Shown: in pieces, positions 8,318-16,648 of the stretch
How positions within the stretch are numbered: position 1 is the first letter of the stretch
Layout of the letters: each line of letters starts with the position of its first letter
From: CAUTVF01 sp963541805
Lineage (GTDB): Bacteria; Pseudomonadota; Alphaproteobacteria; Rs-D84; CASDRH01
Assembly: GCA_963541805.1 (NCBI GenBank)
Contig: CAUTVF010000016.1
Span: forward strand, 1 to 17,578
Direction of reading: 5' to 3'
DNA: 17,578 nt
The notes under the pieces: model-generated
Seen by the model: the letters and a program-made list of their open reading frames with translations, nothing else
Database searches by the model: none
Told to the model about the DNA's origin: nothing
Made by a program: the position numbers and the translations under genes

Positions 8318-8350
8318 TAAATAAAAAGGCGATAAAATTAACTTATCGCC
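8318..8350 (-). terminator. Rho-independent terminator of the outer membrane protein gene
   Basis: GGCGATAA (8328-8335) and TTATCGCC (8343-8350) form a perfect 8-bp stem with a 7-base loop. On the minus strand the stem is followed directly by TTTTTATTTA. It lies 27 bases past the stop of the outer membrane protein gene and separates it from recA. Confidence 0.88.
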
Positions 8351-8376
8351 AAATCAAAAGAACTTAACAAAAACAA

Positions 8377-9030
8377 CTAGAATTTAAACCTGATTCCTGT
8401 AAATAACTCATTTCCAGACAATCTTTGTTTAGCATTGCTAAGTTGCTCATTTGATGCGCTTATATCACGGCCGTAATCTGCATATCTATAACCAACATCC
8501 AACTCAAGCACTTTAGTCAAACGAATACTTGTTCCCAAAGATATACTATGATACAAATCAGACATAGATTTATTTTCATTATCTGGAGAAGACGGTGGAA
8601 CAGTCAAATTCACCCTTGTTTGTATAAGAGCAAGCCCCGCACCCATACCAACATATGGAGTAAACACACTACGATTTGAAAAATCATAATATAAATTAAA
8701 TGACATAGTACTAATTTTATCTCTATGTATCCCTATTTTTTTCTCAACTCCTTCTACAAACTCGACATCAAAACGAAGCCCTGTTTCGGTCTTACGCCCA
8801 AAAGCCCAAGATAAAGTAGGAGTATGATAACTATATGCATTCTGCTCCTTCATATGATTATTATTATTTGTATAATCAGTGGTATGACGTACAAATCTAT
8901 CAACATATCTTATTGATCCATAATAATATCCATTGTTTCCAACAGACCCCATATACTGCTGTTCTGCATGCACACTACCTGCAAACAAAACGGACATTAC
9001 TACCAAACTGCTTGATAATATTTTATTCAT
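8377..9030 (-). CDS. Small outer membrane beta-barrel protein, probably 8-stranded (OmpW/opacity-like)
   Basis: A 217-residue protein with a clear signal peptide: MNK, a hydrophobic core, then VHA/EQQ, giving cleavage after about residue 22. The mature part alternates polar and hydrophobic residues in strands such as YYYGSIRYVDRF, TLSWAFGRK, GLRFDVEFVEG, TMSFNLYYDF, FTPYVGMGAGLALI, SISLGTSIRL, LELDVGYRYADYG and LFTGIRFKF. These end in Phe, as outer membrane proteins do for BAM recognition. The block TPYVGMGAGLA is the family hallmark of OmpW/OmpA-N/opacity barrels. A ligand or role cannot be told. AAGGAG is 5 bases before the ATG, predicting strong translation. It is a one-gene unit, with its own candidate promoter and a strong terminator before recA. 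In host-associated alphaproteobacteria such proteins are often abundant surface antigens; that is inference here. Confidence 0.87.
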   Translation of the reverse strand: MNKILSSSLVVMSVLFAGSVHAEQQYMGSVGNNGYYYGSIRYVDRFVRHTTDYTNNNNHMKEQNAYSYHTPTLSWAFGRKTETGLRFDVEFVEGVEKKIGIHRDKISTMSFNLYYDFSNRSVFTPYVGMGAGLALIQTRVNLTVPPSSPDNENKSMSDLYHSISLGTSIRLTKVLELDVGYRYADYGRDISASNEQLSNAKQRLSGNELFTGIRFKF

Positions 9031-9058
9031 TATAACTCCTTATATTAAGTGGTTCAAT

Positions 9059-9066
9059 TGCCGGCA
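9059..9066. promoter_or_regulatory. GC-rich palindrome TGCCGGCA at the outer membrane protein promoter
   Basis: A perfect 8-base palindrome lies next to the candidate -10 box of the outer membrane protein gene, at the expected transcription start. It stands out in this AT-rich intergenic DNA and could be an operator. A chance palindrome of this length is possible, so it is only a candidate. Confidence 0.25.
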
Positions 9067-9095
9067 GAATAGCATTATCCTTTTGTAAAAGTCTA
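9066..9095 (-). promoter_or_regulatory. Candidate promoter of the outer membrane protein gene
   Basis: TAGACT (9090-9095) and TATTCT (9066-9071) are separated by 18 bases on the minus strand. Each box matches the consensus at four of six positions. The leader would be about 30 bases and would contain AAGGAG (9036-9041). The fit is modest. The alternative GATAAT slightly upstream lacks a partner. Confidence 0.35.
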
Positions 9096-9125
9096 CATTT
9101 TTTTATCAAACTGAATCACGAATCA

Positions 9126-12100
9126 TTATTGACGTTTACGAATTACAAGATTTTTAATTTTTCCAAAAATCACAGAAGGCGCTATAAGTTTTAACTTCCT
9201 TGATAAATTTTCAAAAAAATAAAATAGTAGAGGTGTCAAAATAAGCGTAAATACAATTGATCCGAAAATGCCACCAACAATAACCACTCCCATTGCTGAT
9301 TTTAATCTGTTTGTTTCAAATAACTGCGGGAATGTTCCAAAAATAATTGCTGTTGACGTCATCAATATTGAACGTAACTGAGAATTTGCACTTTCAAATA
9401 ATGCATCCTTAATACTTGTTCCATTTTTAATTTGCTCCATAACAGGATCCAACAATAAAATTGCTGCATTAACTGCCAGTCCAACCAACATAATAAACGC
9501 CAACATTGAACCAATATTGATTGATGTATCTGTAAAAAACATTAATGCAAACACTCCTGAAAAAGATGTAAATATTGAAATTGCAATTGTAAATGGATGT
9601 ATAAAACTGTTCATAATTGCAGCCAAAACCATATATGTGAATATAACCGCCAAAACAAATGCTTTAAAAATTTCTTTTACAGTTTCAGATTGCATTTCTG
9701 CAGAGCCTGCATAATAAAATCCATATCCATTTTCAAATTTTATCTTGTTTTTTATTATCTCTGATAATTGAGTCTGAACTTGACCTGCCGTTCCTTTTCC
9801 AAGTTGAGCCCCGATTTCAATTATAGATTGACGATCACGACGCCGCAATTCCGAATAAGATTTTACTTTTTTAATTGTTCCCAATTTTGTAATTGGAATC
9901 ATACCTTTTTGAGAAGCAACAAGGATATTTTTGAACAAAGCATCATTATTTTTAACATTATCATTTAATTCGATTATCATATCATACAAATCAACATCAC
10001 GAAAAGTACTATCATCATTCCCATGCAATGAATAACGAATTGTTCCTGCAATTTGCACATTTGATACACCGTATAAATTTAATTTATTTTGATCTGGAAT
10101 GAATCTGTATTCTGTACTAGGTTCATGATAATTGGACGTAATTGATCTGAACACTCCCATTTTTTCCATTTCTGTAGTTATCTGTTTGACGTATTCAACC
10201 ATTTTATCATAATCAATCCCATATAAATTAATTGTTACATCAAATCCACCAGTTCCCCCACCTTTACCGCCACGCTTGACAGTCAAATCTATATCTGGGA
10301 TATCTGCAAATTCTGGAGTAATTCTTGATATCAATTCAACATCAGAGATACGAGTATCTGCAGGAGTTAACATAACACTGATTGACGCATTTTGAACCCC
10401 ATTATTACCAATTTTTGTTATAACTGTTTTAACCTCTTTGTGTTTCATAATTCTGTCTGCCATTATATTAACGGTCGATGTTGTTTTTTCAATTGATGAA
10501 CCCTCTGGCCCTCTGACTTCAATATAAATTCTATCATTATCTGATTTTGGAACAAATTCCGATCCAATATATTTAACCAACATCAAAGTACCGACAAATA
10601 AAGACATACACAATATGAAAGACAGCAACTTGAATTTAAAAATAAAGTTAAATACTGGATAATACAATCTTTTGACAAAATTATTTATTTTCTCTGCTAG
10701 TTTATGGAAAAAAACATCCTCTTTTTGCTCTGTTTTTACTTTTAATAATCTGGAAATCAACATTGGAGTTAAAGTGAAAGATATAATAATTGATATTATT
10801 GTCGCGAAAACAACCGTCATACCAAATTGCAAAATAAATTTACCAACAACTCCTCCCATGAATGCAATTGGAATAAATACAGCTAAGTTCGTACCAGACG
10901 ACGCAAAAACAGGAATTATAGATTTTTTTGTTCCAATAATCGCAGCTTCATATGCTGTTTTTCCTTCATGGATTATCGATAAAGCATTCTCAATAATTAT
11001 AATCGCATTTGCAATCAACGTCCCCAGAACAGTTGCCAATCCCAATAAAGTCATAGAGTTAATCGTAAAATGCGCCATATTTATTAAGAAGAATGTTGCA
11101 ATAATTGATATAGGAATTATTAACGCAGTAATAAATGTTGTTCTAAAATTGGCAGTAAACAATATCAAAACAAGTACAGTTAATAAAATCCCCAAAACAA
11201 TACTATTAAATGTTCCTCTTGTCTCTTTTCTAACGTAGTCTGTATTATCAAGCAGAACTTCCAAACTCATCCCATCTTCTAGCATAGATCTTATAGAAGA
11301 TAATTTTTTATAAAATCCATCTGCTATACTTATTTCATTTCCTCCAGACACTTTATTCAAAGACATTAAAACAACAGGTTCATTATTGTGATATGCATCT
11401 GTTTCCAGATCTTTTACATCATCACGAATATCTGCAATATCTTTTAATTTAAATTCTTGTCCTTCACTGGTTGTAATCAACATATTTTCTATATCTTGCA
11501 AACTTTGAAATTCTGCAAAAAAGCGAACACTTATTTCATCTTTGATTCTACGAATTTTACCAGACGGAGTATTAATATTATATTTACTAACGGCCGCAAT
11601 AACATCCAATATTGTTATAAATTTTTGTTTCATCCTTTCTGGATCTAATTTGATCCTGATTGCACGTTCACGTCCACCAGCGATATCAATTTTAGAAACA
11701 CCAGGAATAGATGTTAAAACACCTTTTAATCTGCGATCAGCAAAATGGTATAAATATTTTCTATCATGTTTTGTACTTTTTAATGCAAGATCCAAAACAG
11801 AATCACCAAACACATCATATTTTTCAATCTTTGGACGATCTGCATTTGTTGGCAAATCATTTAATATGCCTTCTACCTTATCTTTTACTTCGATTGCCTT
11901 AATATTTGGATCAGCGTCCAAATTAAATTCCATCAAAATCAATCCATAATTATCATATGCACGGGATGTCATTTTGTTAATTTCAGATACTTCAGAAACC
12001 GTATCTTCAATTTTTTCTATAATTTCTTTTTGAACTTCATCTGGAGAAGCTCCAGGATAAGTAACACTTACCACAACAATTGGATAATCGATTTCCGGAT

Positions 12101-12203
12101 CTTTTTCAATATTTAAACTAGTAAGCGCAACTAAACCAAGAATTACCAAAAATCCGACAAACATCCATGTTGTCACATGTCTTTTTACAAAAGTTTCTAT
12201 CAT
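9126..12203 (-). CDS. RND-family (HAE1/AcrB-like) inner membrane efflux permease lacking the proton-relay residues
   Basis: A 1025-residue RND pump of normal family length with the duplicated layout. TM1 is at 13-30, a periplasmic porter/docking half follows, then TM2-TM6 (about 333-485). TM7 is near 527-545, a second periplasmic half follows, then TM8-TM12 (about 847-1000). These pumps export drugs, lipids or metals by proton antiport. Conserved structure is easy to follow: DPEIDYPIVVVSVTYPGASPDEV (35-57), GGRERAIRIKLDPERM (176-191), IPIAFMGGVVGKF (444-456) and SILMTSTAIIFGTFP (945-959). In TM4, LLVDDAIVVVEN of AcrB reads TLIANAIIIIEN (395-406), so D407/D408 are A398/N399. In TM10, AKNAI reads VNAAI, putting N912 at K940. 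The TM11 Arg (R944) is kept. GAGG is 7 bases before the ATG. It follows the adaptor gene by 18 bases and tolC before that. Substrate unknown. Confidence 0.92.
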   Translation of the reverse strand: MIETFVKRHVTTWMFVGFLVILGLVALTSLNIEKDPEIDYPIVVVSVTYPGASPDEVQKEIIEKIEDTVSEVSEINKMTSRAYDNYGLILMEFNLDADPNIKAIEVKDKVEGILNDLPTNADRPKIEKYDVFGDSVLDLALKSTKHDRKYLYHFADRRLKGVLTSIPGVSKIDIAGGRERAIRIKLDPERMKQKFITILDVIAAVSKYNINTPSGKIRRIKDEISVRFFAEFQSLQDIENMLITTSEGQEFKLKDIADIRDDVKDLETDAYHNNEPVVLMSLNKVSGGNEISIADGFYKKLSSIRSMLEDGMSLEVLLDNTDYVRKETRGTFNSIVLGILLTVLVLILFTANFRTTFITALIIPISIIATFFLINMAHFTINSMTLLGLATVLGTLIANAIIIIENALSIIHEGKTAYEAAIIGTKKSIIPVFASSGTNLAVFIPIAFMGGVVGKFILQFGMTVVFATIISIIISFTLTPMLISRLLKVKTEQKEDVFFHKLAEKINNFVKRLYYPVFNFIFKFKLLSFILCMSLFVGTLMLVKYIGSEFVPKSDNDRIYIEVRGPEGSSIEKTTSTVNIMADRIMKHKEVKTVITKIGNNGVQNASISVMLTPADTRISDVELISRITPEFADIPDIDLTVKRGGKGGGTGGFDVTINLYGIDYDKMVEYVKQITTEMEKMGVFRSITSNYHEPSTEYRFIPDQNKLNLYGVSNVQIAGTIRYSLHGNDDSTFRDVDLYDMIIELNDNVKNNDALFKNILVASQKGMIPITKLGTIKKVKSYSELRRRDRQSIIEIGAQLGKGTAGQVQTQLSEIIKNKIKFENGYGFYYAGSAEMQSETVKEIFKAFVLAVIFTYMVLAAIMNSFIHPFTIAISIFTSFSGVFALMFFTDTSINIGSMLAFIMLVGLAVNAAILLLDPVMEQIKNGTSIKDALFESANSQLRSILMTSTAIIFGTFPQLFETNRLKSAMGVVIVGGIFGSIVFTLILTPLLFYFFENLSRKLKLIAPSVIFGKIKNLVIRKRQ

Positions 12204-12221
12204 CTTTATTCCTCAATAATA

Positions 12222-12938
12222 CTATTTTATATTATCAACTATTCTTGCTCTCATACTTTCTTTTAAATGCTTTAAATCGCTTGTAACTATTATATCCCCA
12301 GGATGGAGTCCTGATAATACCTCTGACTTAAAACCATCGTCTAACCCAACTTTAATATATTGCTTATGAAATAAGTTATTATTTATTGTCCAAACAAAAT
12401 TTCCGTCTTTATCATTTCCAATATTATCATTATCAACCGCAATTGTTACCTTCTTATCGACTGAAATTAATGCACTTTCAAAAGAATTTCTTAATTTAAT
12501 TGGATTGTTAAATTGTATAATTGCAACATATCCACCAGAATCCAAATCAACATGGTTCGATATAAAAGACACACGACCACGGACAAAAGTATTTTTATCC
12601 TGTTGTAAAATTACAAGGGTTCCAACATGGATTTTTTGATGGATACTCCTGTCAATATTTGCAACAAAATCACCATTTGATCTTTCAAGAGAAATAGTTG
12701 AAAAAAAATCCACTTGTCCAAGAGTAATTTTACTTGCAAAAACAGGAAATCCATATTTTTCATATTCATGCTGGAGCGTTGCAACTCCTTTTAACGCATT
12801 TGACTTAATAATTGAAATTTTAAAGAAAACCCCTGAAAACAAAAACACAACCAAAAATAAAAATATCAAAATATTTTTTTTGCTCTGTTTATCTAAACTT
12901 TTCAATTCATATAAATATTGTTTCATTTTAATGTCCAT
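12222..12938 (-). CDS. Short membrane fusion protein (HlyD/AcrA-type adaptor) without lipoyl and alpha-hairpin domains
   Basis: A 238-residue adaptor; the family is usually 350-400. A cytoplasmic tail (1-20) and one membrane segment (about 22-40) anchor it, instead of a lipidated Cys. Residues 64-84 (FPVFASKITLGQVDFFSTISL) look like the membrane-proximal strand that normally leads into the lipoyl half-motif. The sequence then passes straight to the beta-barrel (about 90-165: IHVGTLVI, GRVSFISNHVDLDSGGYV). It ends in the membrane-proximal domain (about 180-235: YIKVGLDDGFKSEVLSGLHPGDIIVTS). No paired coiled-coil helices or split lipoyl motif are seen. The start overlaps the tolC stop by 11 bases; a second ATG (M5) lies one base past that stop and could be the true start. 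Between tolC and the RND gene, it must be the linker of this pump. I am sure of the family, less so of the mechanism. Confidence 0.85.
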   Translation of the reverse strand: MDIKMKQYLYELKSLDKQSKKNILIFLFLVVFLFSGVFFKISIIKSNALKGVATLQHEYEKYGFPVFASKITLGQVDFFSTISLERSNGDFVANIDRSIHQKIHVGTLVILQQDKNTFVRGRVSFISNHVDLDSGGYVAIIQFNNPIKLRNSFESALISVDKKVTIAVDNDNIGNDKDGNFVWTINNNLFHKQYIKVGLDDGFKSEVLSGLHPGDIIVTSDLKHLKESMRARIVDNIK

Positions 12939-14277
12939 TAACAGATTTTAAATCGTATCCAGTAATTTTTTCTAAATCATAAATTAAAGTATTCAACACA
13001 AATAAAGCGTTATAATATTGTTGTCTCGCAGATGTTAAACCACTTAAAGCATCATTGATTTCCAAAGCACTGGTTTTTCCAGTTTTAAAACGAGATACAG
13101 ACATATCATAACTTTTTTCTGCAAGAGCTATTGTGTTTTTTAATCTCGTAAGGGCCGCAATATATGTATTATATTCGTCAATTTTATCATTTACCTCATT
13201 TGTTAAATTACGCAGTTGAAAATTATATTTTTCCAACACTTTCATACTCTCAATCCTATCTTGTCGTGCTAGAGCGAATGCAGATCCACCATCCCAAAGA
13301 GGTGCATTAATACAAAGCGCAAGTGAAGCATCATTTGAATATCTATCAAATGTTTTATCCTTGTTTAAGTCATATCTATCACGTGATACGCTTCCAGTTA
13401 CAAATAATTTTGGATAAAACTGTGCACGTTTTGCTTTTGCCTGTAATCCATACATATCTGATTGTTTTTTTAAAATTTTCAACTCCGGATAATTAGAAAT
13501 ATCTGCAGTTAAATTATCTGATAGAATTTTTGTAAATTGTTTAGTAAAACCTGTCGACAAAACAATATTTTCATTATCGCCTATAAAGCATAAAATTTTT
13601 AATAATCTATAAGATTTATCACGATTATATCTTGCAATATCTACAAGCACTTCTCTACTTGCCATATCTGCTGATGCACGTATTAAATCACTTTTAATTG
13701 GACGAATAGCTGCTGATCTTTCGACAACTTTCTTGGTCTTCACTGCATTATCATAAGCATTTTTTGCAATTAAATAATTTTCATCTGCCAAAAGCGCCGC
13801 ATAATAAGATTGTGCAACTGCAAATGTTAAAGAACGAATACCAAGCTCCTTGGATAACTCGGCAATGTTCTTTGCTTCCTTTGCTGCATTAATCGAATTT
13901 GAAATTGCACCAAATGTATAAATCGGTTGAGTGATATTTGCAGCAACGCGCCCGACATACATATTTCTATGCATAGCATAAGGATAGTTAGAATCAGATT
14001 TTGAAATCGATAAACCAGCAGATGCACTTAATTTAAACCAACGACTTGCTTTCATCTCATCAAGCAAGGCATCCATTTTTTCGATATCTAAGTTTAACAT
14101 ATTAATATTTTCTGATTTATTTAAAGCAAGAGAAATTGCAGAATCAATCGTTAAATATAATGTGTCAGATTTTAATTGATAACCTGCAAAAACACAAAAA
14201 CCTGAAGTCAATAGAGAAAAAACCAAATAAACGACAGACACAAACCGCATAGCCTTAAATGATTTATAAGAAAACAT
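12928..14277 (-). CDS. TolC-family outer membrane efflux channel
   Basis: About 449 residues from the chosen start. TolC trimers form the outer membrane barrel and periplasmic tunnel of tripartite pumps. After a signal peptide (MRFVSVVYLVFSLLTSGFCVFAG) come the two outer-membrane-efflux repeats, each with a helix pair and its strand motif: QPIYTFGAI in the first and APLWDGGSA in the second. The repeats also contain LTIDSAISLALNKSENI at the mature start and the typical late helix YDMSVSRFKTGKTSALEINDAL. The frame opens at 14358, but a hairpin and probable promoter overlap its first codons. ATG 14277 has GTGGGG 6 bases upstream and gives a normal signal peptide; ATG 14250 is the alternative, with AAGG only 2 bases away. 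First gene of the tolC-MFP-RND operon, overlapping the adaptor gene by 11 bases. Confidence 0.9.
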   Translation of the reverse strand: MFSYKSFKAMRFVSVVYLVFSLLTSGFCVFAGYQLKSDTLYLTIDSAISLALNKSENINMLNLDIEKMDALLDEMKASRWFKLSASAGLSISKSDSNYPYAMHRNMYVGRVAANITQPIYTFGAISNSINAAKEAKNIAELSKELGIRSLTFAVAQSYYAALLADENYLIAKNAYDNAVKTKKVVERSAAIRPIKSDLIRASADMASREVLVDIARYNRDKSYRLLKILCFIGDNENIVLSTGFTKQFTKILSDNLTADISNYPELKILKKQSDMYGLQAKAKRAQFYPKLFVTGSVSRDRYDLNKDKTFDRYSNDASLALCINAPLWDGGSAFALARQDRIESMKVLEKYNFQLRNLTNEVNDKIDEYNTYIAALTRLKNTIALAEKSYDMSVSRFKTGKTSALEINDALSGLTSARQQYYNALFVLNTLIYDLEKITGYDLKSVNGH

Positions 14278-14289
14278 AACAAACCCCAC

Positions 14290-14318
14290 AAAAAGCAGCA
14301 GCATCAAAAATATGCTGC
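14290..14318 (-). terminator. Hairpin with T-run between aas and tolC: terminator of aas or attenuator of the export operon
   Basis: GCAGCAT (14298-14304) and ATGCTGC (14312-14318) form a 7-bp stem around a 7-base loop. On the minus strand the stem is followed by TGC and then TTTTT (14290-14294). The other face carries a six-T run, so it could act in both directions. It lies 77 bases past the aas stop and just 12 bases ahead of the likely tolC start. Confidence 0.6.
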
Positions 14319-14330
14319 AATTTTTTGATT

Positions 14331-14358
14331 GTAATATGCGAAAAATAAAAATCAACAA
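14331..14358 (-). promoter_or_regulatory. Candidate promoter of the tolC-MFP-RND operon
   Basis: TTGTTG (14353-14358), 16 bases, then TATTAC (14331-14336) on the minus strand. The start site would be near 14324, placing the hairpin at 14298-14318 at the very 5' end of the mRNA. Both boxes are weak matches, in DNA so AT-rich that chance matches are common. Confidence 0.3.
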
Positions 14359-14395
14359 TAATAAAAATTATCAAACACAACAATATATTATGTAA

Positions 14396-16642
14396 TTAAG
14401 ACTCAAGATCCAGCTCTGACATAACTTGTTTTTTTAAAGTTATATAATCTTTCTTTCCATTCGCAAATATCGGTAATTCTTCATGAATTAAAATAGTTTT
14501 TGGCAACATTAACTCAGATATATTAAATTGTTTTGCATATGCAGCAATATCAGCAAATTTTACACCTTTATTATTTGTAACCAAAACTAATTGTTCACCT
14601 TTTTTATAATGAGGAACAGCGATGATCATATAATCTTCTGCTTGTTCTACGTTCTTATCTCTATTTATAAAGTTATCCTCACCATACATTTTGATTATAA
14701 AATTTTCAACGGCAGTTAAAGACACCATCTCGCCACCAATTTTTGCAAATCTCTTGAATCTATCTTTAATAAAAACAAATCCATCTTCATCTATTTCAAC
14801 AATATCGCCTGTATCATGCCATCCATCCTTTGGAGGTTGTATAACACCAGGATTATCAATCTTAATGTAACCTGCCATAACATTATCACCCTTAATCATC
14901 AGAACTCCACCATGTTCTATTTCTGGAATTCTTTTTATTTTTGCAGTCATTCCTGGAAAAACGCTTCCAACCGATCCGGCACGATTATGCATAGGGGTAT
15001 TAATCGAAATAACAGGAGATGTTTCAGTTACCCCATAACCTTCTAATATTCGTATACCAAATTTATCAATCCACATTTGCTTTGTATCATTTTTTAACTT
15101 TTCTGCACCAACAACTGCAATTTTAATATTATAAAAATCGTAAGGATGTGCTTCCCTTGCATATTGTCTGAAAAATGTATCTGTTCCAAACATAATTGTC
15201 GCGTTTGTTTCATAAACAAGTTGCGGAATAACTTTATAATGTAAAGGAGATGGATATAAAAACTCTCTTGCTCCACTTGCAAGCGGTACAAATGTCGCAA
15301 TCAAACCTAAAGAATGAAACATAGGAAGCGACATGAATAATACATCCTGTGACGTTATCGCAACACGTGCAAAAATCTGTGCCAAATTTGTTGTAATATT
15401 ATAATGTGTTAAAGCAACTCCTTTTGGAGTTCCCTCTGATCCTGATGTAAAAAGTATCACCGCAACATCTTTATAATTATATGCATTTGGAACAAAACCA
15501 AACTTAACTGCAAAAATTGTTTTTAATAATGCCCATAATTTAACAGATAAAGTAATTTTCTTTTTAAGATCTTCCATATAAATAATTTCTAGTCCAGATT
15601 CGTTTAATGAATCAATTACATGATGTAAATTACCTTTTTCAATAAATAATTTTGATGTCAAAATTTTTGTAACAGGAGCCGTTTTACATGCGTTTAAAAT
15701 CGCATTTGCACCTAATGAATAATTTAGCATTGTCGGAACTCTGCGATATATTTGCAAACCCAAAATTGCTGCAACCGTTGGAATAGAATTTGGCAGCAAA
15801 ACACCGACACGCTCACCATCATTAGTAATCTTTTTGAAGATATTCGAAAGTGCGAAGCTCCCTAAAATTAATTTTCCATACGTAATCGGTTTTCTTGTAA
15901 TATCTTCAAAAACAATACGCTTATGAAAACCAACACGTCCATAAGATCGCATTGAATCAACAACAACTTTAAACAAAGTACGCTTTCTATCATATGCATG
16001 ATAAATCATTTCTGCCATTTTATTATATAAAAACAATCCCGCTTTTTCGCGTTTCTCACGTTCAGTCAAACCGGTTTTGAATGTTAACTGGCAAGGTTCC
16101 CCAACAAAAATAGTAACGTGTGGAAATATATGTTTTGAAAGATTTCTTCCAACCAGCTTTGTATGGTAACTGTACTGAGCCCCCTCAATATGAATCGGAA
16201 TTAATTTTGATTTGGCTAAATTTGCGATAAATACAGGGACCTCATAAATTTTCATTAGATATCCGGTTTCTGATATTCGTCCCTCAACAAACATCACAAC
16301 AAAACGACCAGATTTAACAACATTTGCAACCTCGCGAGGCATAAATGTATCATTTGGTTTATAAAGTATAATATCCGCAAACCGAAGCAACAACCAAACC
16401 CATTTACGTCCCATTGTTTGCTTTGTCATAACAAAAAATGGACGATGTGGAAAAAACGCCCAAACTAATAAAGGATCAATATAAGATAAATTGTTAACTA
16501 CACAGATACCCGCATCATCTGTTTTCAATTGTCTTAACTCTGTGATTCTAGCGTGATAGAATATCTTAAAAAACCAATATAAAAATAATTTGATTGTATA
16601 ATAAAAACTGAATTTAGTCCCGTGTGTTAAAAATTTTATCAC
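14396..16642 (-). CDS. aas: Aas-like two-domain protein: PlsC-type acyltransferase (HX4D His lost) fused to acyl-ACP synthetase
   Basis: 748 residues from the GTG at 16642. AAGGAG sits 6 bases upstream, so I prefer it to the GTG 45 bases earlier, which has no ribosome binding site. Aas re-acylates lyso-phosphatidylethanolamine and activates fatty acids onto ACP at the inner membrane. A hydrophobic segment (about 12-30) comes first. The PlsC-type domain (about 35-215) has NNLSYID (50-56), where family members read NHxSxxD, so the catalytic His is Asn51. FVEGR (118-122) replaces FPEGR, while ETGYLMKIYE follows as in E. coli Aas. The AMP-binding domain (about 245-740) is intact: LFTSGSEGTPKG (397-408), EGYGVTETSP (534-543), DGWHDTGD (606-613), KRFAKIGGEMVS (630-641) and the terminal NGKKD lysine (about 730). 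The ligase half therefore looks active and the transferase half doubtful. Probably co-transcribed with the RNHCP gene. Confidence 0.88.
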   Translation of the reverse strand: MIKFLTHGTKFSFYYTIKLFLYWFFKIFYHARITELRQLKTDDAGICVVNNLSYIDPLLVWAFFPHRPFFVMTKQTMGRKWVWLLLRFADIILYKPNDTFMPREVANVVKSGRFVVMFVEGRISETGYLMKIYEVPVFIANLAKSKLIPIHIEGAQYSYHTKLVGRNLSKHIFPHVTIFVGEPCQLTFKTGLTEREKREKAGLFLYNKMAEMIYHAYDRKRTLFKVVVDSMRSYGRVGFHKRIVFEDITRKPITYGKLILGSFALSNIFKKITNDGERVGVLLPNSIPTVAAILGLQIYRRVPTMLNYSLGANAILNACKTAPVTKILTSKLFIEKGNLHHVIDSLNESGLEIIYMEDLKKKITLSVKLWALLKTIFAVKFGFVPNAYNYKDVAVILFTSGSEGTPKGVALTHYNITTNLAQIFARVAITSQDVLFMSLPMFHSLGLIATFVPLASGAREFLYPSPLHYKVIPQLVYETNATIMFGTDTFFRQYAREAHPYDFYNIKIAVVGAEKLKNDTKQMWIDKFGIRILEGYGVTETSPVISINTPMHNRAGSVGSVFPGMTAKIKRIPEIEHGGVLMIKGDNVMAGYIKIDNPGVIQPPKDGWHDTGDIVEIDEDGFVFIKDRFKRFAKIGGEMVSLTAVENFIIKMYGEDNFINRDKNVEQAEDYMIIAVPHYKKGEQLVLVTNNKGVKFADIAAYAKQFNISELMLPKTILIHEELPIFANGKKDYITLKKQVMSELDLES

Positions 16643-16648
16643 GTAATA

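Noticed and set aside
9113..9125. Repeated GAATCA/GAATCAT just after the RND stop
   Set aside because: It is a short direct repeat, not a stem, with no T-run positioned as a terminator; chance is the simplest reading.
10672..11238. Plus-strand open frame of 188 codons inside the RND gene
   Set aside because: It lies wholly antisense to conserved transmembrane coding sequence, has no ribosome binding site, and its hydrophobic composition mirrors the pump's codons.
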